A DNA stretch of 64,000 nt from Rhizobium freirei PRF 81 (GCF_000359745.1 NZ_AQHN01000056.1:186001-250000); one strand, 5' to 3'. Positions 34,914-45,195 are shown, counted from the stretch's first letter. The notes: generated from the letters alone by a model not told the origin. Numbers and translations are program-made.

Positions 34914-35948
34914 ATGACAGCAGACCCGACCGCGCTTCCGTCCGATCACCCAAGCGTGACATACGGCAAGGTCGGCGTGCTGCTCGTCAACTTGGGAACA
35001 CCCGACGGCACCGATTATTCCTCGATGCGCCGTTACCTGCGGGAATTCCTGAGCGACCGCCGTGTCATCGAATGGTCGCGCTGGAAATGGTATCCGATCC
35101 TGTTCGGCATCGTGCTCAACACCCGGCCGCAGAAGGTCGGCAAAGCCTATGAGACGATCTGGAACAAGGAAAAGAACGAAAGCTATCTGCGCACCTATAC
35201 GCGCAACCAGTCCGACCTGATGGCTGGGCGCCTGGGCGACCTGCCCAATGTCCGGGTGGATTGGGCGATGCGTTACGGCCAGCCCTCGATTGCCGACCGT
35301 ATCCAGGCCCTGAAGGACGAAGGCTGCGAACGCATCGTGCTCTTCCCGCTCTATCCGCAATATGCGGCAGCAACGACGGCAACGGTCAACGACAAGGCGT
35401 TCGAAAAACTCCAGAAGATGCGCTGGCAGCCGGCGGTCCGCACCGTGCCGCAATATCACGACGACGAGACTTATATCGAGGCGCTTGCCAACTCCGTGAC
35501 ACGGCACCTCTCGACGCTGGACTGGCAGCCCGAAAAGATCCTCGCCTCCTTCCACGGCATACCGATGTCCTACTTCAAACTGGGCGATCCCTATTACTGT
35601 TTCTGTCAGAAGACCGGCCGCCTGCTGCGCGAGAGGCTTGGCCTTTCCGAGGACCAGTTCATGGTCACCTTCCAGTCCCGCTTCGGGCCGGAGGAGTGGC
35701 TGCAGCCCTACACCGACAAGACGGTGGAAGAGCTGGCCAAAAACGGCACGAAACGCATCGCCGTTCTCAATCCGGGCTTCGTCTCGGACTGTCTGGAGAC
35801 GCTGGAGGAGATCGCCGAACAGGCGGCCGAATCCTTCCATCACAATGGCGGCGACAAGTTCACCCATATTCCCTGCCTTAACGACAGCGACGACGGCATG
35901 AACGTGCTGGAGAAGGTCGTGCGGCGGGAGCTGCTCGGCTGGGCTTGA
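34914..35948 (+). CDS. hemH: Ferrochelatase
   Basis: This 344-residue enzyme inserts Fe2+ into protoporphyrin IX, the last step of haem synthesis. Conserved segments are LLVNLGTPDGT, RVIEW, LFPLYPQYAAATTATV and the catalytic-His segment ASFHGIPMSYF. CFCQKT may be part of the substrate or Fe-S region; it is not enough alone to claim a cluster. The ATG at 34914 puts the family core near the expected position. It converges with the PDZ protein gene at 35981. Confidence 0.95.
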   Translation: MTADPTALPSDHPSVTYGKVGVLLVNLGTPDGTDYSSMRRYLREFLSDRRVIEWSRWKWYPILFGIVLNTRPQKVGKAYETIWNKEKNESYLRTYTRNQSDLMAGRLGDLPNVRVDWAMRYGQPSIADRIQALKDEGCERIVLFPLYPQYAAATTATVNDKAFEKLQKMRWQPAVRTVPQYHDDETYIEALANSVTRHLSTLDWQPEKILASFHGIPMSYFKLGDPYYCFCQKTGRLLRERLGLSEDQFMVTFQSRFGPEEWLQPYTDKTVEELAKNGTKRIAVLNPGFVSDCLETLEEIAEQAAESFHHNGGDKFTHIPCLNDSDDGMNVLEKVVRRELLGWA

Positions 35949-35980
35949 GACCTGCCGGCAGCGGGGCCGGCGATGCAGGC

Positions 35981-36889
35981 CTATTGCAGCTGCGGCTTTT
36001 TGAGGAAGCTGCCGCGATCTGCCGATTTGACGCGCAGCCAGGCCTCACGGCCGTCGCGCAGCACGCGCATGGGGATCTCCGCGCCCGCGGGTCCGCTCTG
36101 CCATATCTTGCGGTAGAAGTCGGCGAGCCCGTCGACCTCCCCGTCGCGGATCTCGGAAATGACGTCTCCCCGGCGCAACCCCGCCTTGGCGGCGGGACCA
36201 CCTTCGGTCACGCTCATGACAACGACCTCGCCGTTGCTTTCCGCGGAAAAGGCGCCGAGCCAGGGTCGCGGTGGCTTATCGACCCGGCCGCGCTTGATCA
36301 GGTCGTCCAAGATCGGAATCAGCAGGTTGATCGGCACGATCATGTTGATATCGGCACTGTCACCATTCTGGGTCGCCATCTGCAGGTGCAGCGAACCGAT
36401 GCCGAGGAGCTTGCCATCCTCGTCGAGTAGCGCAGCTCCGCCCCAGGAGGGATGGGCGGGTGCCGTGAAGATCGCCTCGTCGAGCAGATATTCCCAATAG
36501 CCGGCGAATTCCTGCTTGGCGACGATCTTTGCCTCGACGAACTGGCCAATCCCGTCGGCGACGACAACTTCATCGCCGATCTCCGCCTTGTTGGCATCGC
36601 CGAATTCGAGGGCGGGCACGTCGAGCGGGCCGAGCGCCTGCACCAGACCGAACCCGGTTTCCTGATCGTAAGCCAACGCGTGGCCCGGCACGACGCGACC
36701 GCTATTGGTCGTCAGCCAGACCTCGTCCGCTTCGGTGATCAGATAGCCGATCGTCAAAACCAGGCCGTTTCCCCGGATGACCACGCCGCTGCCTTCCCTG
36801 CGGATACCGAGCGTTGTCGCAGTAAAAGCATCTTCCGGAATTGACGCGTGCACGGCCACGACCGACCGCAAGGTCCTATCTATGTTCAT
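35981..36889 (-). CDS. HtrA-like protein with PDZ domain, catalytic triad missing
   Basis: This 302-residue protein has the HtrA layout: a trypsin-like domain (about residues 5-185) and one PDZ domain (about 205-295, RPWLGAF through GLRRGDVISEI). The three catalytic residues are lost. The His position in the TNNHV-type motif is Tyr49 (LTIGYLI). The Asp of the TDLA-type motif is Gly79 (ETGFGLV). The Ser of GNSGG is Trp149 (HPSWGGA). It has no signal peptide and so should be cytosolic. It may be a non-proteolytic, peptide-binding scaffold. ATG at 36889 is chosen because upstream in-frame sequence lacks conservation and a ribosome site. Confidence 0.85.
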   Translation of the reverse strand: MNIDRTLRSVVAVHASIPEDAFTATTLGIRREGSGVVIRGNGLVLTIGYLITEADEVWLTTNSGRVVPGHALAYDQETGFGLVQALGPLDVPALEFGDANKAEIGDEVVVADGIGQFVEAKIVAKQEFAGYWEYLLDEAIFTAPAHPSWGGAALLDEDGKLLGIGSLHLQMATQNGDSADINMIVPINLLIPILDDLIKRGRVDKPPRPWLGAFSAESNGEVVVMSVTEGGPAAKAGLRRGDVISEIRDGEVDGLADFYRKIWQSGPAGAEIPMRVLRDGREAWLRVKSADRGSFLKKPQLQ

Positions 36890-37203
36890 AGCCTCACCCC
36901 GATGATGCGCAATAGCCTGGCTCGAAAGGTTGCCTGGCAGCGGAGCCGGAAATTCACCTGATAAGGTATGAAGATCAATCGTCCGGCGCAAGACCTTGAT
37001 CGCGATAGATTGATCGAACCACGCCGCCGCGGCAGGCTTGAACACCCGTCGCGCCCCCATTCCTCACTTGCCGAGAACATGCTAACCCACCACATCTGAT
37101 TGAGCTGCCGCCTCTTATGCTCGACCGAGCGGTTAGGGGCAGAACGGTGGCGATTTACGCGACGCGCCCCCGCTGCAGGCGGGCGCGTCCATGGAGGAGT
37201 TCG

Positions 37204-38220
37204 ATGGTGGTCGGTGGTTTCAGCATTGTTGTGATTGCCCTGGTGGTCTTGGTCATCCTGGTGCTGTTTGCGGGCATCAAGACCGTGCCGCAGGGCTATC
37301 GGTACACGGTCCAGCGCTTTGGCCGCTATATCCGCACGCTGGAGCCGGGGCTCAACCTGATCGTGCCCTTCATCGAAACGATCGGCGCACGCATGAACGT
37401 GATGGAACAGGTTCTCGCCGTGCCGACCCAGGAAGTCATCACCAAGGACAATGCCAGCATTTCCGCCGATGCGGTGGCCTTCTTCCAAGTGCTGAATGCG
37501 GCTCAGGCGGCTTATCAGATCACCAATCTCGAAACCGCGATCCTCAATCTTACCAAGACCAACATCCGTACCGTCATGGGTTCGATGGATCTGGATGAGC
37601 TTTTGTCCAACCGCGACGCCATCAACGAGCGATTGCTACGCGTGGTCGACGAGGCGGTGGAGCCCTGGGGCATCAAGGTGACGCGCGTCGAAATCAAGGA
37701 CATCCAGCCGCCGAAAGACCTGGTCGACGCCATGGGCCGGCAGATGAAGGCCGAGCGTGAAAAGCGCGCACAGGTTCTCGAGGCCGAAGGTCTGCGCAAT
37801 GCGCAGATCCTGCGTGCAGAAGGCGCCAAGCAGGCCGCCGTCCTGCAGGCCGAAGGCCAGCGCGAAGCGGCCTTCCGCAATGCCGAGGCTCGCGAACGCC
37901 TGGCCGAGGCCGAAGCGAAGGCGACGCGCGTAGTGTCCGAGGCCATCGCCGAGGGCAACGTGCAGGCGATCAACTACTTCATCGCACAGAAGTACACGGA
38001 GGCCTTGACCGCGATCGGCTCCGCCGGCAATTCGAAGATCGTGCTCATGCCGATGGAGGCCAGCGCCATCATCGGCTCGCTTGGCGGCATCGGCGCCATC
38101 GCCCGCGAAGTTTTCGGCGACAATGGTGATGGCGACGGCGCGCCGCAGCCACCTCGCCCACGCACCGGCCCCGCACGCACCACGCCGTCGATCAATCCGC
38201 AGACATCAAAGGAGAGCTGA
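37204..38220 (+). CDS. SPFH-domain membrane protein (stomatin/QmcA type)
   Basis: This 338-residue protein has one N-terminal membrane helix (about residues 5-25) followed by an SPFH/prohibitin domain starting [15 protein letters not shown] and an Ala/Glu-rich coiled-coil (about 185-265). Such proteins form large rings in the inner membrane and modulate FtsH-type proteolysis or membrane domains. The NfeD-like gene starts two bases after its stop, the usual pairing for this family. GGAG lies seven bases before the ATG. Confidence 0.94.
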   Translation: MVVGGFSIVVIALVVLVILVLFAGIKTVPQGYRYTVQRFGRYIRTLEPGLNLIVPFIETIGARMNVMEQVLAVPTQEVITKDNASISADAVAFFQVLNAAQAAYQITNLETAILNLTKTNIRTVMGSMDLDELLSNRDAINERLLRVVDEAVEPWGIKVTRVEIKDIQPPKDLVDAMGRQMKAEREKRAQVLEAEGLRNAQILRAEGAKQAAVLQAEGQREAAFRNAEARERLAEAEAKATRVVSEAIAEGNVQAINYFIAQKYTEALTAIGSAGNSKIVLMPMEASAIIGSLGGIGAIAREVFGDNGDGDGAPQPPRPRTGPARTTPSINPQTSKES

Positions 38221-38221
38221 G

Positions 38222-38680
38222 ATGTTCGACAATCTCGTCGTCGAACTCGGCCCCTGGAGTTGGTGGCTGGTGGGTCTGGTGCTGCTTGCCGCCGAGTTGA
38301 TCCTGCCGGGCTTCTTCCTCGTCTGGATCGGGCTTGCCGGCATCATCGTCGGGGCCTTGTCGCTGCTCTTCTGGACAAGTGCCTTCTGGGTCTGGCAGGT
38401 GCAGTGGCTCGTCTTTGCGGCCACCGCCGTGATCACCGCCCTGCTTGGCCGCCGCTATCTCTATAACGAGAACCAGGTCACGGATGAACCGTTCCTGAAC
38501 CAGCGCGGGGCAAGCTTGGTCGGACGCACGGCAACGCTCGACCAACCGATCACCGAAGGCCGGGGACGCATTCGCCTGAACGATACCTATTGGACGGTCA
38601 GGGGGCCTGATCTGCCCGTCGGCACCCGCGTCAAGATCATCGCCAGCAACGGCCGCGACCTCACGGTCGAGCCGGCCTGA
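38222..38680 (+). CDS. NfeD-family protein
   Basis: This 152-residue protein has two or three N-terminal transmembrane segments (about residues 10-75) and a C-terminal OB-fold NfeD domain (about 95-150, GRGRIRLNDTYWTVRG). NfeD proteins partner with SPFH-domain proteins in the same operon; here the start is two bases after the SPFH stop. The pair probably forms one membrane complex. Confidence 0.93.
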   Translation: MFDNLVVELGPWSWWLVGLVLLAAELILPGFFLVWIGLAGIIVGALSLLFWTSAFWVWQVQWLVFAATAVITALLGRRYLYNENQVTDEPFLNQRGASLVGRTATLDQPITEGRGRIRLNDTYWTVRGPDLPVGTRVKIIASNGRDLTVEPA

Positions 38681-38707
38681 CAGGAGCAACTCGGGGAAGA
38701 GTGCACA

Positions 38708-38726
38708 GCGGTTTTCCGTCCGGAAT
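38708..38726. repeat. Copy of a short dispersed rhizobial repeat
   Basis: The 19-base string from 38708 (core GGTTTTCCGTCCGGAA) recurs exactly at 57220-57238, where it is half of a palindrome. It lies in the 61-base gap between the NfeD and KdsD genes. Confidence 0.5.
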
Positions 38727-38741
38727 GCTGAAAGGAACCCT

Positions 38742-39737
38742 CTAGGCCACGCCGATCCGCAGCAGATCGTGGAAATGCACGACGCCGATCGGCCGACGTG
38801 CATCGTCGACGACTATCAGCGCCGAGATATTGTGACGATTGAGCACGGCCATGGCGCCCGTCGCCAGCGTCGTTTCCTTCACCGTCTTCGGGTTACGGGT
38901 CATCACCTCGTCCACGCGCATATCGGCAAGGCTGGTGCCGAGATTGCGGGCGATATCGCCATCGGTGACGATGCCGCACAGGCAGCCGTCATCATCGATC
39001 ACACCGACACAGCCGAAACGCATTTTCGACAGCGTCATCGCCGCTTCCGGCATGCCGGTGCCAAGGCGAACCAGGGGCACGCGGTCACCCTTATGCATGA
39101 TGTCGGCGACATGCGAAAGGCTGGCGCCGAGCTTGCCGCCGGGATGGAAGGTACGGAAATCTTCGGCCGTGAAGCCGCGTGCCTCGAGCAGAGCCACGGT
39201 CAGCGCATCGCCGATGGCCAGCTGCAGCAGCGTCGATGTCGTCGGGGCCAGTCCGTGGGGACAGGCTTCCTGCTCCTTGGGCAGCAGCAATACCACGTCC
39301 GACTCGCGGGCGAGCGTCGAGGTCTCGCCTGCGGTGATGGCGATCATCGGGATCGAGAAGCGGCGGGAATAACTGATGATGCCGCGCAGCTCCGCGCTTT
39401 CGCCACCCCAGGATATGGCGATGATGACGTCGTCCTGCGTGATCATGCCGAGATCGCCGTGATTGGCCTCGACCGGATGGACGAAGAAAGCCGGCGTGCC
39501 CGTGGAGGCCAGACTTGCGGCAAGCTTGTTGCCGATATGGCCGCTCTTGCCGACACCGGTGATAACGACGCGGCCGCTGATGTCGCCGATGACCTCCACC
39601 GCGCGGCTGAAGGGCTCGGCCAGACCGTCGCTCAGCGCGCGTTCCAGCGCCTCCATGCCCCGTCTTTCGGTCTCGATCGTTCGCATGGCGGATTCGATCG
39701 CACCGTTCTCGATGAGTTTTACAGCTCTCTTATTCAT
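38742..39737 (-). CDS. kdsD: D-arabinose 5-phosphate isomerase (KpsF/GutQ family)
   Basis: This 331-residue enzyme interconverts ribulose 5-phosphate and arabinose 5-phosphate, the precursor of KDO in LPS. The sugar-isomerase (SIS) domain covers about residues 40-175 (VVITGVGKSGHIGNKLAASL, HPVEANHGDLG), and two CBS domains follow (about 205-330). Layout and length match KdsD. A GutQ or KpsF paralogue role cannot be excluded from sequence alone. Confidence 0.92.
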   Translation of the reverse strand: MNKRAVKLIENGAIESAMRTIETERRGMEALERALSDGLAEPFSRAVEVIGDISGRVVITGVGKSGHIGNKLAASLASTGTPAFFVHPVEANHGDLGMITQDDVIIAISWGGESAELRGIISYSRRFSIPMIAITAGETSTLARESDVVLLLPKEQEACPHGLAPTTSTLLQLAIGDALTVALLEARGFTAEDFRTFHPGGKLGASLSHVADIMHKGDRVPLVRLGTGMPEAAMTLSKMRFGCVGVIDDDGCLCGIVTDGDIARNLGTSLADMRVDEVMTRNPKTVKETTLATGAMAVLNRHNISALIVVDDARRPIGVVHFHDLLRIGVA

Positions 39738-39934
39738 GAGGGAGGCCTAACGCTTTTCCATAAATCTGTCCACCGAAGATCGGTCAGTGCCAACAGCCGC
39801 GGTGCGCTGCTCTACCCCGATAATATTACCGCCGCGATCCTCACAACTGCCCCTTAGCAACCAAGCGTTAACCACACGGCTTTACACTTGGGTAAGGATT
39901 TAGCGCATTTCCAGTAAGGTCAGATATAAACAAC

Positions 39935-41452
39935 ATGAACATCGGCAAGAACAAGGCGGGTAAAAGTGCCCTCCGGCTGACAGCATGGGCAACATCTGCC
40001 GTGCTGGGCTGGGGTGTCGTATTCGCCGTACCGATGTCGGCCAATGCCCAGGCGCTCACACCTGACCAGAGCGTCGACGATCCGTTGGCACTACCGACCT
40101 CCGGCGCCGCGCCTGACCGGACGGCGGCATCTGCAGCCGATGCGCAGGCGACATCGCCAGTGAACCAGGCCTCCAGCAGCAATGCGGACACGCCACCGAA
40201 CATGCGCCTCCGCCTCGACAATGTCGATCCGACCACGACGAGCTCCACGCTCAGCGACGATCTGCGCCGCGTCAATTCACGCGAACCCGCCATCGATGGG
40301 CTGAGGACACGAGCGCATCCCGATCGCGCCGATGCGCAAGGCATACCGCTCGGCACCTTCACCCTGCGCCCCTCGGTCAATCAGTCCATCAATATGGAGC
40401 GGAACAAGACCGGTTCCACCGAGAACAACCGCACCTTCCTGCAAACGGATTTGCGCAGCACGCTGACATCCGATTGGGATCGACACGCCCTGACCATCAC
40501 CGGTGAAGGTGTCTGGCAGAAGAACCTCAGCGGCACAGGCGCGGAACAGCCTGTGGTCACGATCAATGCCGACCTGCGCCTTGACCTTCCCGCCAACACC
40601 ACCGCCCACGTCACCGCCGGCTACCAATTTTATAGGGAAGACACCAACGACCCGAATGCAATTGCCGGCGCGTCGAAACAATCCGCCGTCAATCAGTTCT
40701 CCACCGGGCTTTCGCTGGAACGCGACTTCGGCCTGCTGCGCGGCACGACCGCTGTTGCGCTGACGCGAACGGTTTATTCCGACGCCGTGCTCTCTGACGG
40801 AACCCAGATCACCCTCAGCGATCGCGACCAGACGGCCGGCACATGGCGCGGCCGCATCGGCTATGAGCTCTCGCCGGTGATCATTCCCTTCGTGGAAGCC
40901 GACCTTGGCCTCGCGATCTACGACCAGACGCGCGACAGCAACGGCTATGCGCGCTCGAACCAGAGCTATGGCGGCAAGGCAGGCGTCGAAATCGATCTCG
41001 GCGAGAAATTGAAGGGCGAACTCGGCTTCGGCTACCAGCATACGGAATTCGACGATGCGCGCCTTGCCTCGATCGACTCGCCGACGATCGACGGCAGTCT
41101 TGCCTGGTCGCCGCAGCGCGGCACCGATGTGAGCATCGGCCTTTCGAGCACGGTTCAACCGTCGACGACCCCGGGCCTGGGCGGCTACACCGCTTACCGC
41201 CTCACCAGCACCGTGAGCCATCAGCTGCGCGACGATCTCACTGCCAAGGTAACGGGCGGAACGATCTGGCGTGATTATCCTTCCGGCAGCGCAGCCAACG
41301 AAACCGAATATGACGCAGCGCTCGGTCTGACCTGGGGGATCAACCGCTATCTCGATCTGACCGGCAATATCGGCTACCAGCTGACCACCAGAAAAGCCGG
41401 CGACGACACGCGCCAGCTCCAGGCCGGCGTCGGGTTGACAGTAAAGCGCTGA
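39935..41452 (+). CDS. Outer-membrane beta-barrel protein
   Basis: This 505-residue protein has a signal peptide (about residues 8-35, ending ANAQA), then a ~90-residue Ala/Ser/Thr-rich low-complexity region, then a long beta-rich barrel (about 125-505) of alternating Tyr, Gly and charged residues ending in GVGLTVKR. It resembles the BBP2-type outer-membrane proteins seen in rhizobia. The role is probably a porin-like or surface-polymer protein; no substrate is evident. The gene stands alone between KdsD and GalU. Confidence 0.82.
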   Translation: MNIGKNKAGKSALRLTAWATSAVLGWGVVFAVPMSANAQALTPDQSVDDPLALPTSGAAPDRTAASAADAQATSPVNQASSSNADTPPNMRLRLDNVDPTTTSSTLSDDLRRVNSREPAIDGLRTRAHPDRADAQGIPLGTFTLRPSVNQSINMERNKTGSTENNRTFLQTDLRSTLTSDWDRHALTITGEGVWQKNLSGTGAEQPVVTINADLRLDLPANTTAHVTAGYQFYREDTNDPNAIAGASKQSAVNQFSTGLSLERDFGLLRGTTAVALTRTVYSDAVLSDGTQITLSDRDQTAGTWRGRIGYELSPVIIPFVEADLGLAIYDQTRDSNGYARSNQSYGGKAGVEIDLGEKLKGELGFGYQHTEFDDARLASIDSPTIDGSLAWSPQRGTDVSIGLSSTVQPSTTPGLGGYTAYRLTSTVSHQLRDDLTAKVTGGTIWRDYPSGSAANETEYDAALGLTWGINRYLDLTGNIGYQLTTRKAGDDTRQLQAGVGLTVKR

Positions 41453-41506
41453 TCGCGCTTTCGCATAGCGCTATGATCTTGATTGAAAACCATCTGCTTC
41501 CGCAAT

Positions 41507-41532
41507 GAAAAAGGCCCGGCATAACCGGGCCT
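41507..41532 (-). terminator. Rho-independent terminator of galU
   Basis: On the minus strand AGGCCCGG-TTATG-CCGGGCCT is followed by TTTTTC, about 30 bases after the galU stop. The same hairpin could also stop transcription from the barrel gene on the plus strand. Confidence 0.85.
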
Positions 41533-41560
41533 CAGTCTTCAGTCTCGATGAATCGGCAGC

Positions 41561-42448
41561 CTACTTCAAGGCAGCGATCAGCCCCTTCAATTCATCTTCG
41601 ATGGTCGGACGGATATCTGCGCGCGAAAGTGCAAACGCGACGTTGGCGAGAATGAATCCATCCTTTGCGCCGCAGTCGAAGGTCTGGCCCCGGAAGTGGT
41701 AGCCGGCAAAATCCTGGGACTGCGCAAGCTTCAGCATGCCGTCGGTCAGCTGGATCTCGTTGCCGGCACCCCGCTCCTGGCTTTCCAGGATGCGGAAGAT
41801 TTCCGGCTGCAGGATGTAGCGGCCGTTGATGAAGAAGTTGGACGGAGCGGTGCCCCTGGCCGGCTTCTCGACCATTTCGGTGATGCGGAAACCGCTGCCG
41901 ATCGTATCGCCGACGCCGACGATGCCGTATTTATGTGTCTGATCGGGAGCGCATTCCTCGACGGCGATGACGTTGCCGCCGCTCTGCTCGTAAAGCTCGA
42001 TCATGCCCTTCATGCAGCCCTTTTCGGCGCGCATGACCATGTCGGGCAGCAGCAGCGCGAAAGGCTCGTCGCCGACGATCTCGCGGGCGCACCAGACGGC
42101 GTGGCCGAGGCCGAGCGGCTCCTGCTGGCGCGTGAAGCTCGCCGTACCCGCCTTCGGCAGCAGGCCGCTCAGCAGCGACAGCTCGGCATTCTTGTTGCGC
42201 TGGCGCAGCGTATGCTCGAGTTCGAACTGAATGTCGAAATAATCTTCGATGACGTGCTTGCTGCGGCCCGTCACGAATACGAAATGCTCGATCCCGGCTT
42301 CCATCGCCTCGTCGACGACGTATTGAATCACCGGCTTATCGACGACGGTCAGCATTTCCTTCGGCACCGCCTTGGTCGCCGGCAAGAACCGCGTCCCTAG
42401 TCCTGCGACCGGAAATACTGCCTTACGAACCTTCTTATGCTGTCCCAC
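41561..42448 (-). CDS. galU: UTP-glucose-1-phosphate uridylyltransferase
   Basis: This 295-residue nucleotidyltransferase makes UDP-glucose, needed for LPS and exopolysaccharide. The N-terminal signature [25 protein letters not shown] holds the nucleotide-binding loop; [10 protein letters not shown] and GLGHAVWCA follow. The start codon is GTG at 42448, supported by AGGAGGT six bases upstream. Length matches bacterial GalU. It is divergent from the transglycosylase gene. Confidence 0.96.
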   Translation of the reverse strand: MGQHKKVRKAVFPVAGLGTRFLPATKAVPKEMLTVVDKPVIQYVVDEAMEAGIEHFVFVTGRSKHVIEDYFDIQFELEHTLRQRNKNAELSLLSGLLPKAGTASFTRQQEPLGLGHAVWCAREIVGDEPFALLLPDMVMRAEKGCMKGMIELYEQSGGNVIAVEECAPDQTHKYGIVGVGDTIGSGFRITEMVEKPARGTAPSNFFINGRYILQPEIFRILESQERGAGNEIQLTDGMLKLAQSQDFAGYHFRGQTFDCGAKDGFILANVAFALSRADIRPTIEDELKGLIAALK

Positions 42449-42651
42449 TCATACCTCCTGGGCATTAAATCAGTTGGCGCCAAGCCATTCTAAAGGTCAG
42501 TAGATTAAATTTGCTACTGTTTTGCAAATAATGACTGAACCCCGCTTCCATGGTAAAGAATTTGTTGACTTCGTTCGTTTAGTGTCAAGCTTGGGCCGAT
42601 GCTACGCGCATCGCCGCACCGAAATCCAACGATTGATGGACAAGGCTGTCG

Positions 42652-43875
42652 ATGACCGTAAACCGCAAAAACTCCCTTCTTGGTCTCGCTCTGGCGCTCG
42701 CGCTCGGCGCCTTGGCGGGATTCCTTCCCGTTAACGCCAATGCCGACCCAGGGTTCCAAAAATGGATCGCGGGCTTCTATGCGACCGCCGCAAAGAGCGG
42801 CATTACGCAATCGACCTATCGCAATGCATTTGCCGGCGTGACGGACCCCGACCCCACAGTCCTCGAAAAGGCGCAGTACCAACCGGAATTCAAGTCCCAG
42901 ATCTGGGATTACCTCGATTCCCGTGTCAATCCGTATACCGTCGATATTGGCCGGAAGATGGCGGTCAAATACGCATCCACATTACGCACGCTCGAGCAGC
43001 ATTTCGGTGTGGATCGAAACATTATTCTGGCCATCTGGTCGATGGAGTCGAACTACGGCGCCGTTCTGGCCAAGAACGACCGGCTGCATTATGTGCCCCG
43101 GGCACTCGCGACACTTGCCTATGCCGATCCGAAGCGGGCCGGCTACGCCAAAAAGCAGCTCATCGCCGCGCTGAAGATCCTGCAGAAGGGCGATATATCG
43201 CGCAAGGATCTGAATGGTTCCTGGGCCGGCGCGATGGGTCACACCCAGTTCATCCCGACCAGCTATCTGCTTTACGCCGTCGATGCCGATGGCAGCGGCC
43301 ATGCCGATATCTGGAACTCCATTCCGGACGCCTTGGCGACGACGGCCAATCTTCTCGCCAAGAACGGCTGGAGCACCGGCCGTACCTGGGGCTACGAAGT
43401 CATCGTGCCCGCCGGCAGCCACGCTCAGGCCGGCAAGACGCACACCATCGCTCAATGGGCGGCCCTCGGCTTCGTGCGCCCCAACGGCAAAGGCTTCCGC
43501 CAGACCTCCGACCGCGCGCAGCTGAAAATGCCGGGCGGCCCGAACGGCCCCGGCTTCCTGATGACCGGCAACTTCTTCACCGTAAAGCGTTACAATGCAT
43601 CCGACAGCTATGCGCTCGCCGTCGGCCTGCTGGCCGATCAAATCGCCGGCTATGGCGGCATGCAGCAATCCTGGCCACGTCCGAGCGGCACGCTGAACGT
43701 GCAGCAGAAGTTCGAGCTGCAGACGCGATTGAAGCAGCTCGGCTATTATGACGGCGTCGTCGACGGCAATTTCGGTTCCGGCTCGAAGGCCGCGATCGCT
43801 GCAGTTCAGCAGCGCATCGGCATGGACGCGGACGGCGAGCCCTCGATGAACCTGTTGAACGCGCTGCGCAAATAG
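42652..43875 (+). CDS. Lytic murein transglycosylase (MltB family)
   Basis: This 407-residue exported protein has a signal peptide (about residues 10-33, ending ANA) and an MltB-type transglycosylase domain (about 35-330). The catalytic Glu lies in IWSMESNYGA, and AMGHTQFIPTSYL follows. A C-terminal peptidoglycan-binding domain (about 345-405) contains LQTRLKQLGYYDGVVDG. It cleaves glycan strands of the cell wall in the periplasm. It has no lipobox, so it is probably soluble rather than an MltB lipoprotein. Confidence 0.93.
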   Translation: MTVNRKNSLLGLALALALGALAGFLPVNANADPGFQKWIAGFYATAAKSGITQSTYRNAFAGVTDPDPTVLEKAQYQPEFKSQIWDYLDSRVNPYTVDIGRKMAVKYASTLRTLEQHFGVDRNIILAIWSMESNYGAVLAKNDRLHYVPRALATLAYADPKRAGYAKKQLIAALKILQKGDISRKDLNGSWAGAMGHTQFIPTSYLLYAVDADGSGHADIWNSIPDALATTANLLAKNGWSTGRTWGYEVIVPAGSHAQAGKTHTIAQWAALGFVRPNGKGFRQTSDRAQLKMPGGPNGPGFLMTGNFFTVKRYNASDSYALAVGLLADQIAGYGGMQQSWPRPSGTLNVQQKFELQTRLKQLGYYDGVVDGNFGSGSKAAIAAVQQRIGMDADGEPSMNLLNALRK

Positions 43876-43953
43876 GCCGTCGCATCTGTCGAATCCGGGA
43901 TCGCTGGACGAGGGAGCCGCCCTCATGCCACCATGGGCCGTGAGCGGAAAGAA

Positions 43954-45150
43954 ATGATGATAGAGCGACCTGCCCGCGCAACCATGGCAAGCCTGAGAAT
44001 CATCTTCGCGGCATTCATTGCGGCTGTCATCGCGTTCGGCTGTCTTTCTCCGGCGGCCGAGGCGCAGGAGCGGCCACGCAGAAACTTGCTCGACATGCTG
44101 TTCGGCACCCGCGAGCCAGACTATCCCGACCAGCCCGCCGAGCAGCCGCCGCCACGAAGAAAAAGCCAGCCGCGCAAGCGGCCAACGCCGCCACCGCGCC
44201 AGCCGGTGGTGGTACAGCCGGAGACGCCGCCAGCAGCGGAAAAGCTTCAGGACGCAAAGACGATTCTCGTCGTCGGCGATTTTCTGGCAAGCGGCCTTGG
44301 AACCGGATTGGAAGACGCCTTTTCCACCTCGCCAGGCGTCGTCATCCAGGCGCGCGGCAATGTCGCCTCCGGCCTCGTCCGCCAGGATTATTACAACTGG
44401 CCGCAGCAATTGTCCGGAATGATGGATCAGATGAAACCGGCGATGGTCGTCGTCATGCTCGGCGCCAACGACCGCCAGCCCATCATCGGCTCAGGCCTTA
44501 ACGAGAAATACGGTACGGACCCATGGTTTCTCGCCTATGAGGAGCGCGTACAGCAGTTCGCCAAGCTGATAACGAACCGCCGCATACCCCTTCTCTGGGT
44601 CGGCCTGCCGCCTTTCGGTTCGGACCAGCTGACCGCGAGTGCAGTCAAGCTCAACCACCTCTATCAAAGCCAGATGGCAGCCGTCGGCGGCGAATATGTC
44701 GACATCTGGGACGGTTTCACCGATCAGAGCGGCGAGTTCGTCGTCACTGGCTCCGACATTAACGGCCAGCAGGTGCGTCTCAGAACCGCCGACGGCGTCA
44801 ACATGACCGCGGCAGGCAAGCGCAAGATCGCCTTCTATGTCGAAAAGCCGGCGCGCCGGCTGCTGGGCAATCAGGCAAGCCCCGACATCACCCGCCTCGA
44901 TACCGGCAGTCCGCTGCCGGCACAGCAGACGAGCCTACCGGGCACGGAACCGGAGAAAGTCACCAGCATTCCGCCGATGAATCTTTCCGATCCTGAGCTC
45001 GATGGCGGCGCGCAGCTCCTGGGGAGCGTGCCCGCGCCCACCTCCCCGGCAGCATCACCGCGGGATCTTCTGGTCGACAAGGGCCAGATGGCGCCTGCCC
45101 CTGCAGGTCGCGTGGACGATTACCGCCTACAGGGATCGGTGGCGCGGTAG
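43954..45150 (+). CDS. SGNH/GDSL hydrolase, DUF459 family
   Basis: This 398-residue exported protein has a signal segment (about residues 10-35) and a Pro/Arg-rich stretch (about 50-90), then an SGNH-hydrolase-like domain with VVGDFLASGLGTGLEDAF and MLGANDRQPI. The block I Ser is present, while the final His block is not obvious. In rhizobia such DUF459 proteins are sometimes linked to envelope polysaccharide acylation or deacylation, which is inference. ATG at 43954 is favoured because GGAAAG lies directly upstream; ATG 43933 is possible. Confidence 0.8.
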   Translation: MMIERPARATMASLRIIFAAFIAAVIAFGCLSPAAEAQERPRRNLLDMLFGTREPDYPDQPAEQPPPRRKSQPRKRPTPPPRQPVVVQPETPPAAEKLQDAKTILVVGDFLASGLGTGLEDAFSTSPGVVIQARGNVASGLVRQDYYNWPQQLSGMMDQMKPAMVVVMLGANDRQPIIGSGLNEKYGTDPWFLAYEERVQQFAKLITNRRIPLLWVGLPPFGSDQLTASAVKLNHLYQSQMAAVGGEYVDIWDGFTDQSGEFVVTGSDINGQQVRLRTADGVNMTAAGKRKIAFYVEKPARRLLGNQASPDITRLDTGSPLPAQQTSLPGTEPEKVTSIPPMNLSDPELDGGAQLLGSVPAPTSPAASPRDLLVDKGQMAPAPAGRVDDYRLQGSVAR

Positions 45151-45166
45151 GCACCCCGGATGCCGT

Positions 45167-45195
45167 TTGACAACACTACAACCTACCAATAGAAA
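45167..45195 (+). promoter_or_regulatory. Sigma-70-type promoter before the synthetase-like gene
   Basis: TTGACA at 45167-45172 is separated by exactly 17 bases from TAGAAA at 45190-45195. The predicted start of transcription is near 45202, the A of the leader ORF's ATG. Confidence 0.5.
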
